DNA from: DASSUW01 sp963803335
Lineage (GTDB): Bacteria > Actinomycetota > Thermoleophilia > Solirubrobacterales > Solirubrobacteraceae
Reading direction: 5' to 3'
DNA length: 64,000 bases
Assembly: GCA_963803335.1 (NCBI GenBank)
Contig: CAWDME010000007.1
Span: 372,001-436,000, forward strand
Part shown: positions 47,801-55,592 of the stretch, piece after piece
Layout of the letters: each line of letters starts with the position of its first letter
Position numbering within the stretch: position 1 is the stretch's first letter
Program-made: the position numbers and the translations under genes
Notes under the pieces: model-generated
Database searches by the model: none
The model's input: the letters and a program-made list of their open reading frames with translations, nothing else
What the model was told of the DNA's origin: nothing

Positions 47801-48549
47801 AGGCCGATGCCGGGGATCCCGGGGCCACCCGGGATCGCCTGCAGGTCGTCCCACGCCTTGGCCGCCATCTCCCAGTCGGCCTCGGTGTCGCCGCCTTCGC
47901 TGTGGCGCAGCATCCGGATCAGGTACGCGAGTGCGGACAGCATCGCGATCGCCGCGAACGCGATCTGGACGCTCAGCACGCCCTCCTCGGTCCAGTACAC
48001 GTCGTCGAGCTCGAGCAGCAGCGCGGACTCGTCGAGCACGAGCGCCACGCCGACGCCGAACGGGAACGCGAGGTACTTGTTCGTCGCCTCGCTCTTGGTG
48101 CCGATCGCGACACCGCCGGCGGCCAGCGCGATGATGCCGCCGGGCAGGAAGTGATGGATGTGGCGGTCGCCGACCACGACGTCCTTGATCGGGCCGATGC
48201 CGCCCTTCTCGCGGATCGTCCAGGTGATCGCGCGCGTGGTACCGAACGCGACCGTGAACGACGCCAGCATGTTGAACAGCGAGTTCTCACGCGTACGCGA
48301 GACCGCGTAGCCCTCGCGCAAGACCATGAACGACCGGCGGGCGCGGCCGATCTTCTTGCCCTCGGCCGCGTCGGCGGCCTCCTGGCGGCTCTGCGGGAGC
48401 ATGCCGAGCCGCCACACGCGCGTGAGCTCGGCGCCGAACACGGCCAGCACCGCACCGCCCGCCAGCACGCCGAGCAGATGGGTGCGCGCAGAAGGCTTGC
48501 TGCCGGCCTCCTGGGCCGCCTTGAGGCGCTTATCGTTGGTCTTGGCCAT
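47797..48549 (-). CDS. Integral membrane protein of GMC oxidoreductase operon
   Basis: A 250-residue protein from the ATG at 48549 (an upstream start at 48573 is possible). Five hydrophobic segments are visible. The conserved-looking core DVVVGDRHIHHFLPGGII places several His residues at a membrane edge, and VLDESALLLELDDVYW follows in a later helix. I recall similar proteins in many actinobacteria, all unnamed. It overlaps the upstream gene by 20 bp and is the last gene of a three-gene minus-strand operon. Confidence 0.72.
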   Translation of the reverse strand: MAKTNDKRLKAAQEAGSKPSARTHLLGVLAGGAVLAVFGAELTRVWRLGMLPQSRQEAADAAEGKKIGRARRSFMVLREGYAVSRTRENSLFNMLASFTVAFGTTRAITWTIREKGGIGPIKDVVVGDRHIHHFLPGGIIALAAGGVAIGTKSEATNKYLAFPFGVGVALVLDESALLLELDDVYWTEEGVLSVQIAFAAIAMLSALAYLIRMLRHSEGGDTEADWEMAAKAWDDLQAIPGGPGIPGIGL

Positions 48550-49189
48550 TCCGCCGCCCCTTGGAGAAGACATAGGCCTCGGCCAGCTGGCCGAGGAAGA
48601 TCCAGCCGAACTTCACGAGCGCGCCGAGCTGCTGGCCGACGCCGGACCCGTGCGACCGGAACGTCGTCAGCTGCTTGGCGAAGTCGCGTATGCGGATGCG
48701 CAGCACGCCGGACGCGACCAGCTCGGCCGCGTCCTCCTCGTGGGCCTCGACGTGGCCGCGCAGGATGCGCGTGAACAGCGTGGTCGTGTCGCGCCAGACG
48801 TCGAACCCGGCGTCGTCGCGCACGAGCTTGTAGCCCGTCATCGTCAGCGGGTGGCCGACGCCGTCGCGGATGAACAGCCGGTAGAGCATGTGCTTGACGC
48901 CCGGCTCGGTGTCCACGAACAGGTTGAACACGCCGCGCTCGACCGGCAGACGGCCGCCCAGCGCGTCGCACTCGACCCAGCCGAACGCGCCCGCCTGGCG
49001 CATCGGGTCGACCCCGAAGCGCTGGATGTCGTCAACCACGATCGTGAGATGGAACTTGAAGAAGCCGGCGCCGGGCCGGTCGGGCGCGGATCCGCGGTTG
49101 TAGTCGGTCTCGCCGAACGTGACGTGGCCGAGCATCTCCTCGGTGAACTGGACGCTCGCGGGCTGCGTGGCGACGGCGGTCGTGGTCAT
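48530..49189 (-). CDS. GMC-oxidoreductase-associated domain protein
   Basis: A 219-residue soluble protein with no signal. It carries MLGHVTFGETDYNRG, RLPVERGVFNLFVDTE, LYRLFIRDGVGHPLTMTGYK and TTLFTRILRGHV. I recall this segment as a region C-terminal to the GMC domain in large actinobacterial cholesterol-oxidase-like proteins; here it is a separate gene whose ATG overlaps the GMC stop (ATGA). Function unknown; it probably partners the oxidoreductase. Confidence 0.7.
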   Translation of the reverse strand: MTTTAVATQPASVQFTEEMLGHVTFGETDYNRGSAPDRPGAGFFKFHLTIVVDDIQRFGVDPMRQAGAFGWVECDALGGRLPVERGVFNLFVDTEPGVKHMLYRLFIRDGVGHPLTMTGYKLVRDDAGFDVWRDTTTLFTRILRGHVEAHEEDAAELVASGVLRIRIRDFAKQLTTFRSHGSGVGQQLGALVKFGWIFLGQLAEAYVFSKGRRNGQDQR

Positions 49190-50895
49190 GTGGCGGCCGC
49201 CTCCGCGGCGGGGGTCTCTTCGAGGATGTGGTCGGCGAAGCGGTCCGCGAGCGCGGCGATCGTGAAGCTCGGGTTCGGCCCGACCGGGCCGGGCATTACC
49301 GAGCCGTCCGCGATGTGCAGGCCGGGATAGCCGAACACGTTGCCATACGGGTCGACCACGCCTTCGCCCGACTGCCGGCCCATCGGCGCGCCGCCGAGCG
49401 GGTGGACGGTGATGACGCGCTTGAGGAACCAGATCGGGTTGTCGGCGAAGCGGCCGCCGAGCGAGTGCACGACAGCCCGCGACGTCGTCCGCAGCCGCTC
49501 GAAGTAGGCGTCCGAGCTGTGGCGCTTCCAGTCGACGTCGAGCCGGCCGCGCCGCAGGTACATGCGGCCGTCCGGCACGTCGCGCCCCATCCCGAGCAGC
49601 GGCAGGCCGCCGGCGGACAGCTCGGCCGACTCGAGGAGGTCGGCGATGTGGCCCGTCACGTCGGTGTCCGGCGATCCGCGCAGCCAGTTGCGCACCAGGT
49701 AGAAGCCGTGCGAGCGCCAGTGCCACAGCGTCTTCGGCGCGGCGAGCACGTGCAGGATCCACGCCAGGTGCTGCGGATAGCCGGCGTCCTGCAGGTAGAA
49801 GCCGCGGCCCTCGGCGCCGTCGAGCTCGTCGGGCATCCGCATCGTGCTCGTGATCACGGGGCCGTAGCCCGGGTCGACGACCCGTGGCACGCGCCGGCCG
49901 TCCGTCACCTCGGCGCAGTTGAGCGCAAGCGTCAGCAGGTCGCCGTTGCCGCAGAAGCGCGTGCCGAGCTTGCGGCTCAGGCGCGGGAACGCGCTGCGGT
50001 TGCGCAGCAGCAGGTTGGTCGTCCCCAGCGTGCCGGCGCTGAGCACGAGGTGGTCGCACGTGAGCGAGACCAGCGGCGCCGGACGCCCGTTGCCCTCGGC
50101 GGCGCCGCCGGAGGCGTCCAGCGGCGCGTAACCGACCCGGTAGCCGCCCCCCTCGCGCGGCTCGAGCGTGCGCACGTCGGCCAGTGTCCGGATCTCCGCG
50201 CCCTGGTGCTTGGCGTGCGTGAGGTAGTTGTAGTCGAGCGTGTTCTTGGCGCCGAAGTTGCAGCCGACGTCGCACTCACCGCACAGCTGACACGTCACGC
50301 GGTCGCGCCCGTGCAGGTTGGGGATCTGCTCGACGACCTTCTCGCCCGGGACCGGCGGGCGGCCCTCGTTGGCGAACGTGACGGCGAGCGGCGGCAGGAA
50401 CCACTCCATGCCGGTGCGCTCGGCGGCCTGCTTGAAGGCGATCGTCTTCGGCGTGCCCGCGTACGGCTCGTGGTCGAACGGGTAGCGCTGCAGCCCGATC
50501 ATCTTCTCGACGCGGTCGTAGTGCGGGTCGAGGTCGGCGCGCGTGACGGGCCAGCTCTCGTACCCGCCGTCGTTGACGTCCTCGTCGACGAACCAGCGCT
50601 CGTCCTTGCGCAGGAACACGTTGGCGTAGATCAGCGAGCCGCCACCGAGGCCGGCCGAAACGAGCGCGTCGATCCCCTTGAAGGACCAGTAGTGGTACAT
50701 CCCGGTCAGGCCGCGGGCCGGGTTCCAGAAGCTCTCGCGCGCCTTGTACGGGCTGCGCGTGAACGAGCCGGGCGGGTAGGCCCGGCCACGCTCGAGGATG
50801 CACACGCTCTTGCCGGCCGCGGCGAGGCGATAGGCGGTCACGGACCCGCCGAATCCCGAGCCGACGACGATCGCGTCGAAGTGGGTGTCCGACAT
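49186..50895 (-). CDS. GMC family FAD oxidoreductase, cholesterol-oxidase-like
   Basis: A 569-residue flavoenzyme; ATG at 50895, with a TTG at 50904 as alternative. The dinucleotide fold is IVVGSGFGGSVTAYRLA. A Cys-rich block CQLCGECDVGCNFGAKN near residue 210 is typical of this subgroup, which may carry extra metal or disulfide chemistry. The catalytic region has HPLGGAPMG near 510 and NPSFTIAALADRFAD at the end. The group includes cholesterol oxidases and other alcohol oxidases/dehydrogenases. No signal peptide. It heads an operon with its associated-domain protein and a membrane protein. Confidence 0.87.
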   Translation of the reverse strand: MSDTHFDAIVVGSGFGGSVTAYRLAAAGKSVCILERGRAYPPGSFTRSPYKARESFWNPARGLTGMYHYWSFKGIDALVSAGLGGGSLIYANVFLRKDERWFVDEDVNDGGYESWPVTRADLDPHYDRVEKMIGLQRYPFDHEPYAGTPKTIAFKQAAERTGMEWFLPPLAVTFANEGRPPVPGEKVVEQIPNLHGRDRVTCQLCGECDVGCNFGAKNTLDYNYLTHAKHQGAEIRTLADVRTLEPREGGGYRVGYAPLDASGGAAEGNGRPAPLVSLTCDHLVLSAGTLGTTNLLLRNRSAFPRLSRKLGTRFCGNGDLLTLALNCAEVTDGRRVPRVVDPGYGPVITSTMRMPDELDGAEGRGFYLQDAGYPQHLAWILHVLAAPKTLWHWRSHGFYLVRNWLRGSPDTDVTGHIADLLESAELSAGGLPLLGMGRDVPDGRMYLRRGRLDVDWKRHSSDAYFERLRTTSRAVVHSLGGRFADNPIWFLKRVITVHPLGGAPMGRQSGEGVVDPYGNVFGYPGLHIADGSVMPGPVGPNPSFTIAALADRFADHILEETPAAEAAAT

Positions 50896-50919
50896 CTGGC
50901 TCAAACCGTAACCGGGCTC

Positions 50920-52227
50920 CTAACCCAGCGGCAAGGTGCGACCGCCGGTCGTTGACATGGGAAATGTGTCCAGGTCAAGGGCCACGACGGCCAGGTCCGC
51001 GAACAGCGCGGCACGGCCGAGATCCTCGTGCCGGTAGGGGCCGCCGTCGCGCTTGTCGAGCAGCGACATGCAGCCGATCGGCTTGCCGTCCTTGATGAGC
51101 GGGGTGACGAGCATCGTGTACGGGACATAGCCGGTCTTGGCAGCCACCTGCGGCCTCCAGCGCGGGTCCTTGCGGCACTCGGGCACGGCCTCGCCCTCGC
51201 CGCTCGCCACCACCGAGCCCGCCAGGCCGGCGCCGGCCGGGAGCCGCATGCCGACCACCTCGGCGGCGCCGGCGCCCCACGCCGCCTCGTAGACGAGCTC
51301 GCCGCTGGCCTGGTCGACGAGCGCGATCGAGCACGCGGCGGCCTCGAACATGCCGGCGGCGGTGCGGACGATCGCCTCGATGACGCGCCGGTGGACCGGC
51401 GCGCGGCCCAGGCTCTGCGCGAGCGACATGCCGCCGCGCTCGCTGATCGGCACGCCGATCGCCTCGGCGAACGCCATCGCCGACGGGATCCGCATCTCCG
51501 GCAGCATCTCGAGGCCGCCCACCAGCGCCTCGGCGAGCTCGGGTGGCAGCCCGGGCGCGACCTTGTCGATCTTCAGCACGTCGCCGTAGCGGGGCGGCGC
51601 GCCGACAGTCAGCGTCCACAGCGTGGCGGCGAGGCTGAAGACGTCGCTGGCGGGGGACACCGTGCCGCCCGCGAACACCTCGGGCGCCATGTAGCGCGGC
51701 GTGCCGACGGCGATCGTGCCGACCGTCTCGTCGCTGCCGATCGCGCGCGCCACGCCGAAGTCGACGAGCACGACGCCGTTGTCCGCGAGGATCATGTTCT
51801 GCGGCTTGACGTCGCGGTGCACGATCTGCTGGTCGTGCACGTACTGCAGCGCCTCGCAGGTGTGCCGGGCGTAGTCGATCGCCTCGTTGAACGGCAGGCC
51901 CGGGTCGCCGCGGTCGCTGAGCTGCTCGCCGAGGTCGGTCCCGCGGACGAGCTCCATGATGATGTAGAGCCCCTCGTCGTCCTGCGAGTGGTCGAGCACC
52001 TTGACGACGCGCGGATGGCTCAGGCTCGAGAGCAGGCGGGCCTCGATCTCGAAGCGCGCGGCGTTGCGCAGGTCGAGCAGGCGCTTGAGCGCCACCTCGC
52101 CGCCGCGTTCGCGGTCGATCGCGCGATAGACGGCGCCCATCGCGCCGCTGGAGATCGGGCCGACAATCTCGTAACGGCCGTTGAAGACCGTCCCGGGGGC
52201 CGCCGTGCCCGTTTCGGCGTCCGACAC
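50920..52227 (-). CDS. Ser/Thr protein kinase with C-terminal GAF domain
   Basis: A 435-residue kinase from a GTG. Kinase landmarks: Gly loop SSGAMGAVYRA, catalytic Lys in EVALKRL, HRDVKPQNMIL, VDFGVARA and YMAPEVF; the domain ends near residue 260. A GAF domain follows (about 285-425: AAGMFEAAACSIALVDQ, VTPLIKDGKPIGCMSLLDKR), so activity may respond to a small ligand, redox or light cue. No membrane segment or PASTA repeat, so it is cytosolic. It follows the next kinase gene by 4 bp. Confidence 0.9.
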   Translation of the reverse strand: MSDAETGTAAPGTVFNGRYEIVGPISSGAMGAVYRAIDRERGGEVALKRLLDLRNAARFEIEARLLSSLSHPRVVKVLDHSQDDEGLYIIMELVRGTDLGEQLSDRGDPGLPFNEAIDYARHTCEALQYVHDQQIVHRDVKPQNMILADNGVVLVDFGVARAIGSDETVGTIAVGTPRYMAPEVFAGGTVSPASDVFSLAATLWTLTVGAPPRYGDVLKIDKVAPGLPPELAEALVGGLEMLPEMRIPSAMAFAEAIGVPISERGGMSLAQSLGRAPVHRRVIEAIVRTAAGMFEAAACSIALVDQASGELVYEAAWGAGAAEVVGMRLPAGAGLAGSVVASGEGEAVPECRKDPRWRPQVAAKTGYVPYTMLVTPLIKDGKPIGCMSLLDKRDGGPYRHEDLGRAALFADLAVVALDLDTFPMSTTGGRTLPLG

Positions 52228-52231
52228 TCGA

Positions 52232-53071
52232 CTAGCCGGTCGCGACCAGACGGGCCGGGACCGGCCGGCCCAGCGCCTGCAGCATCTCGGTCAGGAGCGC
52301 CCGGGCGGTCGGCGGGCGGTCATCCGGGTCCTTGGCCATACCAACGGCGATCACGTCGTCGAGCGCGGCGGGGACGTCCGCGCGCTTGGCGGAGATGCTG
52401 GGCGGGTCCTCGACGACGTGGGCGTACATCACCGCCGCGTCGGTGGCACGAATGAAGGGCACCTCGCCGGTCAGCGTCTCGTACATCAGGCACGTGAGCG
52501 CGTAGATGTCGGCGGCGGGGCCGACACCCTCGGCCTCCAGGTGCTCGGGCGCCATGTAGTCGAGCGTGCCGATGACCTGACCGGGAACGGTGAGCGCGGC
52601 GCCGTCGGGGTCGCGGGCGAGCCCGAAGTCGCCGAGGTAGACCTGCGGGCCGGGGTCGAGCAGGACGTTCGCGGGCTTGACGTCGCGGTGCACGATCCCG
52701 GCGATGTGCGCTGCGTCGACCGCCTCGGCGACCGCGGTGATGACACGGATCGCCACGTCGAGCGGGATCGTGCCGGCGAGGATCAGGTTCTTCAGCGTGC
52801 CGGAGACCAGGCGGGTGGCGATGAACAGATCGCCGTTGATCTCGCCCATACCGTAGATGGGGATCACGTGCGGGTGCCGCAGCGCCGCGAGCAGCGCGCC
52901 CTCGCGCCGGAAGCGCTCCCGATAGATCGGATCGATGCTCACGTCTTCGCGCAGCACCTTCAGCGCCACCGCGCGTCCCGTCCTGGAATCGGTGGCGAGG
53001 TACACGATGCCCGTGCGCCCCAAGCCGACGATCCCCTCGATCCTGTAGTCACCGAGCGTTGGCCTGTCCAT
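52232..53071 (-). CDS. Ser/Thr protein kinase, kinase domain only
   Basis: A 279-residue cytosolic kinase from the ATG at 53071. Gly loop VGLGRTGIVYLA, Lys in VALKVLRED, HRDVKPANVLLD, LGDFGLAR and YMAPEHLEAEG are all present. It ends at the kinase domain with no sensor or membrane anchor. It is divergent from a third, closely similar kinase across 108 bp and leads a two-kinase operon. Confidence 0.9.
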   Translation of the reverse strand: MDRPTLGDYRIEGIVGLGRTGIVYLATDSRTGRAVALKVLREDVSIDPIYRERFRREGALLAALRHPHVIPIYGMGEINGDLFIATRLVSGTLKNLILAGTIPLDVAIRVITAVAEAVDAAHIAGIVHRDVKPANVLLDPGPQVYLGDFGLARDPDGAALTVPGQVIGTLDYMAPEHLEAEGVGPAADIYALTCLMYETLTGEVPFIRATDAAVMYAHVVEDPPSISAKRADVPAALDDVIAVGMAKDPDDRPPTARALLTEMLQALGRPVPARLVATG

Positions 53072-53179
53072 AAGCGAGATCTCGCGAAGTGTCGTCGGTC
53101 GGCGAGCCCTGCGCAAGTGGCCCCCAACGGAAGTACGGGACCGCACTGGACCTAGGGGGGATATTCTTTCGCCGCTCGG

Positions 53180-54016
53180 ATGCCCGAAATTGCCCTGGAA
53201 CCGCGGCCGGGTGACTCCCTCGGCCCGTACCGGATCACCCGGGTCATCGGGCGCGGGCGCATGGGGATCGTCTTCGAGGGCACGGAGGACGGCGGCGAGC
53301 CCGTCGCCCTGAAGGTCGTCACCACCGAGCTGTCGCAGGACGAAGTCTTCCTGCGGCGCTTCCGCCGCGAGGTCAAGGCCGCGCAGAAGATCGAGCATCC
53401 GAACGTGGTGCCGGTGCTCGACGACGGCGTGGAAGGCGGCCTGCCCTACCTCGTGCAGCGGCTCATCCCGGGCGGCTCGCTCGCCGACCGCGTGCAGGCC
53501 GGCCCGCTGTCGGTCGAGGAGGCGGTGCGGCTGCTCGCCGGGGCCGCCGCGGGGCTCGACGCGCTGCACGGCGCCGGGCTCGTCCATCGCGACATCAAGC
53601 CCGCGAACATCCTGCTCGACGGCGACACCCCGTACGTGTCCGACTTCGGGCTCGCCAAGGACAGTCAGGCCTCGAACCTCACGCGGCCCGGGCAGGCGCT
53701 CGGCTCGCTCGACTACATGTCGCCCGAGCAGATCCGCGGGGAGGACGTGAGCCCGGCCACCGACATCTACGCGCTCGGCTGCGTGATGTTCGAGGTGCTC
53801 ACCGGCACGCCGCCATTCGGCGGCCGGCCGAGCATGCGCGTGCTGTTCGCGCACCTGCAGGAGCCGCCGCCGGATCTGGCCACGGTGCGCCGTGACATCC
53901 AGCCGGCCACGGCGCGCGCGATCTCCCGCGCGCTCGAAAAGGAGCCCGAGGACCGGCCGTCGACCGCCACCGAGTACGTGACCGGCATCGCCCGTGCCGC
54001 GGGCATCCAGCTCTAA
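53180..54016 (+). CDS. Ser/Thr protein kinase, kinase domain only
   Basis: A 278-residue cytosolic kinase, nearly the same length and layout as its divergent neighbour: IGRGRMGIVFEG, VALKVVTTE, HRDIKPANILLD, VSDFGLAKDS and YMSPEQIRGED. The two look like products of an inverted duplication. It lies upstream of the Crp-like regulator and the repeat-protein/protease pair, so it may control them; this is positional inference only. Confidence 0.9.
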   Translation: MPEIALEPRPGDSLGPYRITRVIGRGRMGIVFEGTEDGGEPVALKVVTTELSQDEVFLRRFRREVKAAQKIEHPNVVPVLDDGVEGGLPYLVQRLIPGGSLADRVQAGPLSVEEAVRLLAGAAAGLDALHGAGLVHRDIKPANILLDGDTPYVSDFGLAKDSQASNLTRPGQALGSLDYMSPEQIRGEDVSPATDIYALGCVMFEVLTGTPPFGGRPSMRVLFAHLQEPPPDLATVRRDIQPATARAISRALEKEPEDRPSTATEYVTGIARAAGIQL

Positions 54017-54082
54017 CGGCTCAGCGGCGGAGACGCCTATGAGTGACCGGTCGATCCGCCACGATGCGCTATCAAGATTTCA

Positions 54083-54772
54083 GTGAACGGTGCACGCGCA
54101 GTGGTCTTGGACAGTGATTCCGAGCTCGCGCAGCTGATCCCCGAGCGGCTGCTGCAGACCGCACGGCAGGCCAGCGTCGCCGCGGTCGTGGACATCCCAA
54201 CCGGTCAATGGGACGCCCGCGATCACGCCGATCGCGCCCGCGAGGGCTTCGGTCTGCTGGCGCTGGACGGCATCCTCATTCGACGGGTCGGGTACGGCGG
54301 CCGCTTCGGGGCCGAGCTGCTCGCCGCCGGGGATCTCCTGCGGCCGTGGGAGTACGACGGCGACGAGACGATCGGGTTCGAGAGCACCTGGCGGGTGCTG
54401 GCCGGCACGCGGCTGGCGGTGCTCGACCACACGTGGGCCGAGCGGATGGCGCGGTACCCGAAGGTGGGTCCCGCGCTGGCCGGCCGGGCGCTCGCTCGTT
54501 CCCGCCGGCTCGCCGCGATGATGGCCATCTCGCAGCAGCCGCGACTCGACGATCGCCTGTGGATGCTGTTCTGGGAGCTCGCCGACCGTTACGGCCGCGT
54601 GCGTTCCGACGGCGTGTACCTCGATCTTCCGCTCACCCACGAGGTGCTCAGCCACCTCGTCGCCGCCCGCCGGCCGTCCGTGTCGGGCGCGCTCACCAAG
54701 CTCGCCGAGCAGGGCCGCGTGCGGCGCGAGGGGCGCCGCTGGGTGCTCATGGGCGATCACCCCACCGCCTGA
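54083..54772 (+). CDS. Crp/Fnr-fold regulator with degenerate ligand domain
   Basis: A 229-residue protein from a GTG. The N-terminal part has the cyclic-nucleotide-domain layout (GLLALDGILIRRV, AELLAAGDLLRPW), but the phosphate-binding cassette with its conserved Glu and Arg is missing, so cAMP binding is unlikely. The C-terminal Crp-type wHTH is intact: LPLTHEVLSHLVAARRPSVS then GALTKLAEQGRVRREGRRWVL. It precedes the acidic repeat protein by 76 bp on the same strand and is the best candidate for its regulator. Confidence 0.8.
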   Translation: MNGARAVVLDSDSELAQLIPERLLQTARQASVAAVVDIPTGQWDARDHADRAREGFGLLALDGILIRRVGYGGRFGAELLAAGDLLRPWEYDGDETIGFESTWRVLAGTRLAVLDHTWAERMARYPKVGPALAGRALARSRRLAAMMAISQQPRLDDRLWMLFWELADRYGRVRSDGVYLDLPLTHEVLSHLVAARRPSVSGALTKLAEQGRVRREGRRWVLMGDHPTA

Positions 54773-54848
54773 TCCATCGCGTTTTGCTCCCCGAGGCTTT
54801 GGGGACAACACGACAGAAAGTTGGACTATTGGATCGAGGGAGTGAGCG

Positions 54849-55580
54849 ATGGCCGACGAGCTTGAGCGTGTATCCATGGATGAGATCGAGGCCGAGGACG
54901 CGGTCTCGCTGCCGAACAAGGAGGTCATGTCCCTGCTCGACGTCAATGCCGACGTCGACCTCGGGCTCGACCTCGCGGCGCCTGTTGACCTCGCCGCCGC
55001 CGCGAATCTGAACGTCGCGGCGCCGATCGAGGCCGCCGCCGCCGCCAACGTGCTCAGCGCGGACGCCCAGTCGGTGTCGGTCGCCCAGCAGCACGGGACG
55101 ATCGACCAGGGCATCAGCGGCAGCGCCGAGGCGACCGCTCCCCAGCACGCCGACATCGCGCAGAACAGCAACCCCGAGGTCGGCGGCGGCGCGGACGCAG
55201 CGGCACCCGACACGCCGGCACCGGCCGACGCGGTGGACCCGGGCACGGCGGTCGGCGGTGCGACGGGCGCGGTGGACGGTGCGACGGGCGCGGTGGACGG
55301 TGCGACCGGTGCGGTCGACTCGCTGCTCAACGGCGGCAGCCTGCTCGACGCGAACGTCAACATCCACGCGAACGCCGACCTCACGGCGCCGATCGACGGC
55401 GCGGTGGCGGCCAACGCGAACGTCGCGGCGCCGATCGACGCCGCCGTCGCGGCCAACATCGGCTCCGATCACGGCGTGGCGCAGGCGCTGGCCGACCAGC
55501 AGGTCGACATCCACCAGAGCCTCGACGACGTCGACGCCGACGCGACCGCCCAGCAGGACGCCACCATCGACCAGCAGTAA
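54849..55580 (+). CDS. Acidic Ala/Asp-rich repeat protein, no aromatic residues
   Basis: A 243-residue protein with a GAGGGAG ribosome site. It has no Cys, Phe, Trp or Tyr and only one Lys and one Arg. Residues 1-35 form an acidic lead ending LPNKEVMSLLDVN. Two repeat units follow (about 42-95 and 165-243), each holding two 14-residue AP[IV][DE]-x-A-x-AAN modules and a Gln-rich end (VAQQHGTIDQ, ALADQQVDIHQ). They are joined by a GATGAVD triplet repeat. No signal peptide. The repeat matches the C-terminal domain of the protease encoded 12 bp downstream. I know no named family; a leader-bearing substrate of that protease is my inference. Confidence 0.7.
   Translation: MADELERVSMDEIEAEDAVSLPNKEVMSLLDVNADVDLGLDLAAPVDLAAAANLNVAAPIEAAAAANVLSADAQSVSVAQQHGTIDQGISGSAEATAPQHADIAQNSNPEVGGGADAAAPDTPAPADAVDPGTAVGGATGAVDGATGAVDGATGAVDSLLNGGSLLDANVNIHANADLTAPIDGAVAANANVAAPIDAAVAANIGSDHGVAQALADQQVDIHQSLDDVDADATAQQDATIDQQ
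55257..55319 (+). repeat. Three tandem 21-bp repeats encoding GATGAVD
   Basis: Units at 55257-55277 and 55278-55298 are identical; the third (55299-55319) differs at three wobble positions. They form the linker between the two repeat halves of the acidic protein. The copy number could vary by slippage without changing frame. Confidence 0.9.
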
Positions 55581-55592
55581 CGCCGCGGCCGC

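Noticed and set aside
45524..47854. 776-codon minus-strand frame opposite the cupin and SulP genes
   Set aside because: Asp/Arg/Glu/His-rich composition typical of an antisense shadow in high-GC DNA; the plus strand has two clear families.
47797..50895. Reading the GMC operon as a cholesterol catabolism locus
   Set aside because: Only one oxidoreductase of a broad family is present; no ring-degradation genes are in the window.
49228..50955. 575-codon plus-strand frame opposite the GMC oxidoreductase
   Set aside because: Antisense shadow with no domain; the minus strand has a complete GMC signature set.
54083..54772. The Crp-fold protein as the factor binding the two CRP/GlxR boxes
   Set aside because: It lacks the Glu/Arg phosphate-binding cassette of cAMP-responsive members, so a separate CRP/GlxR is more likely.
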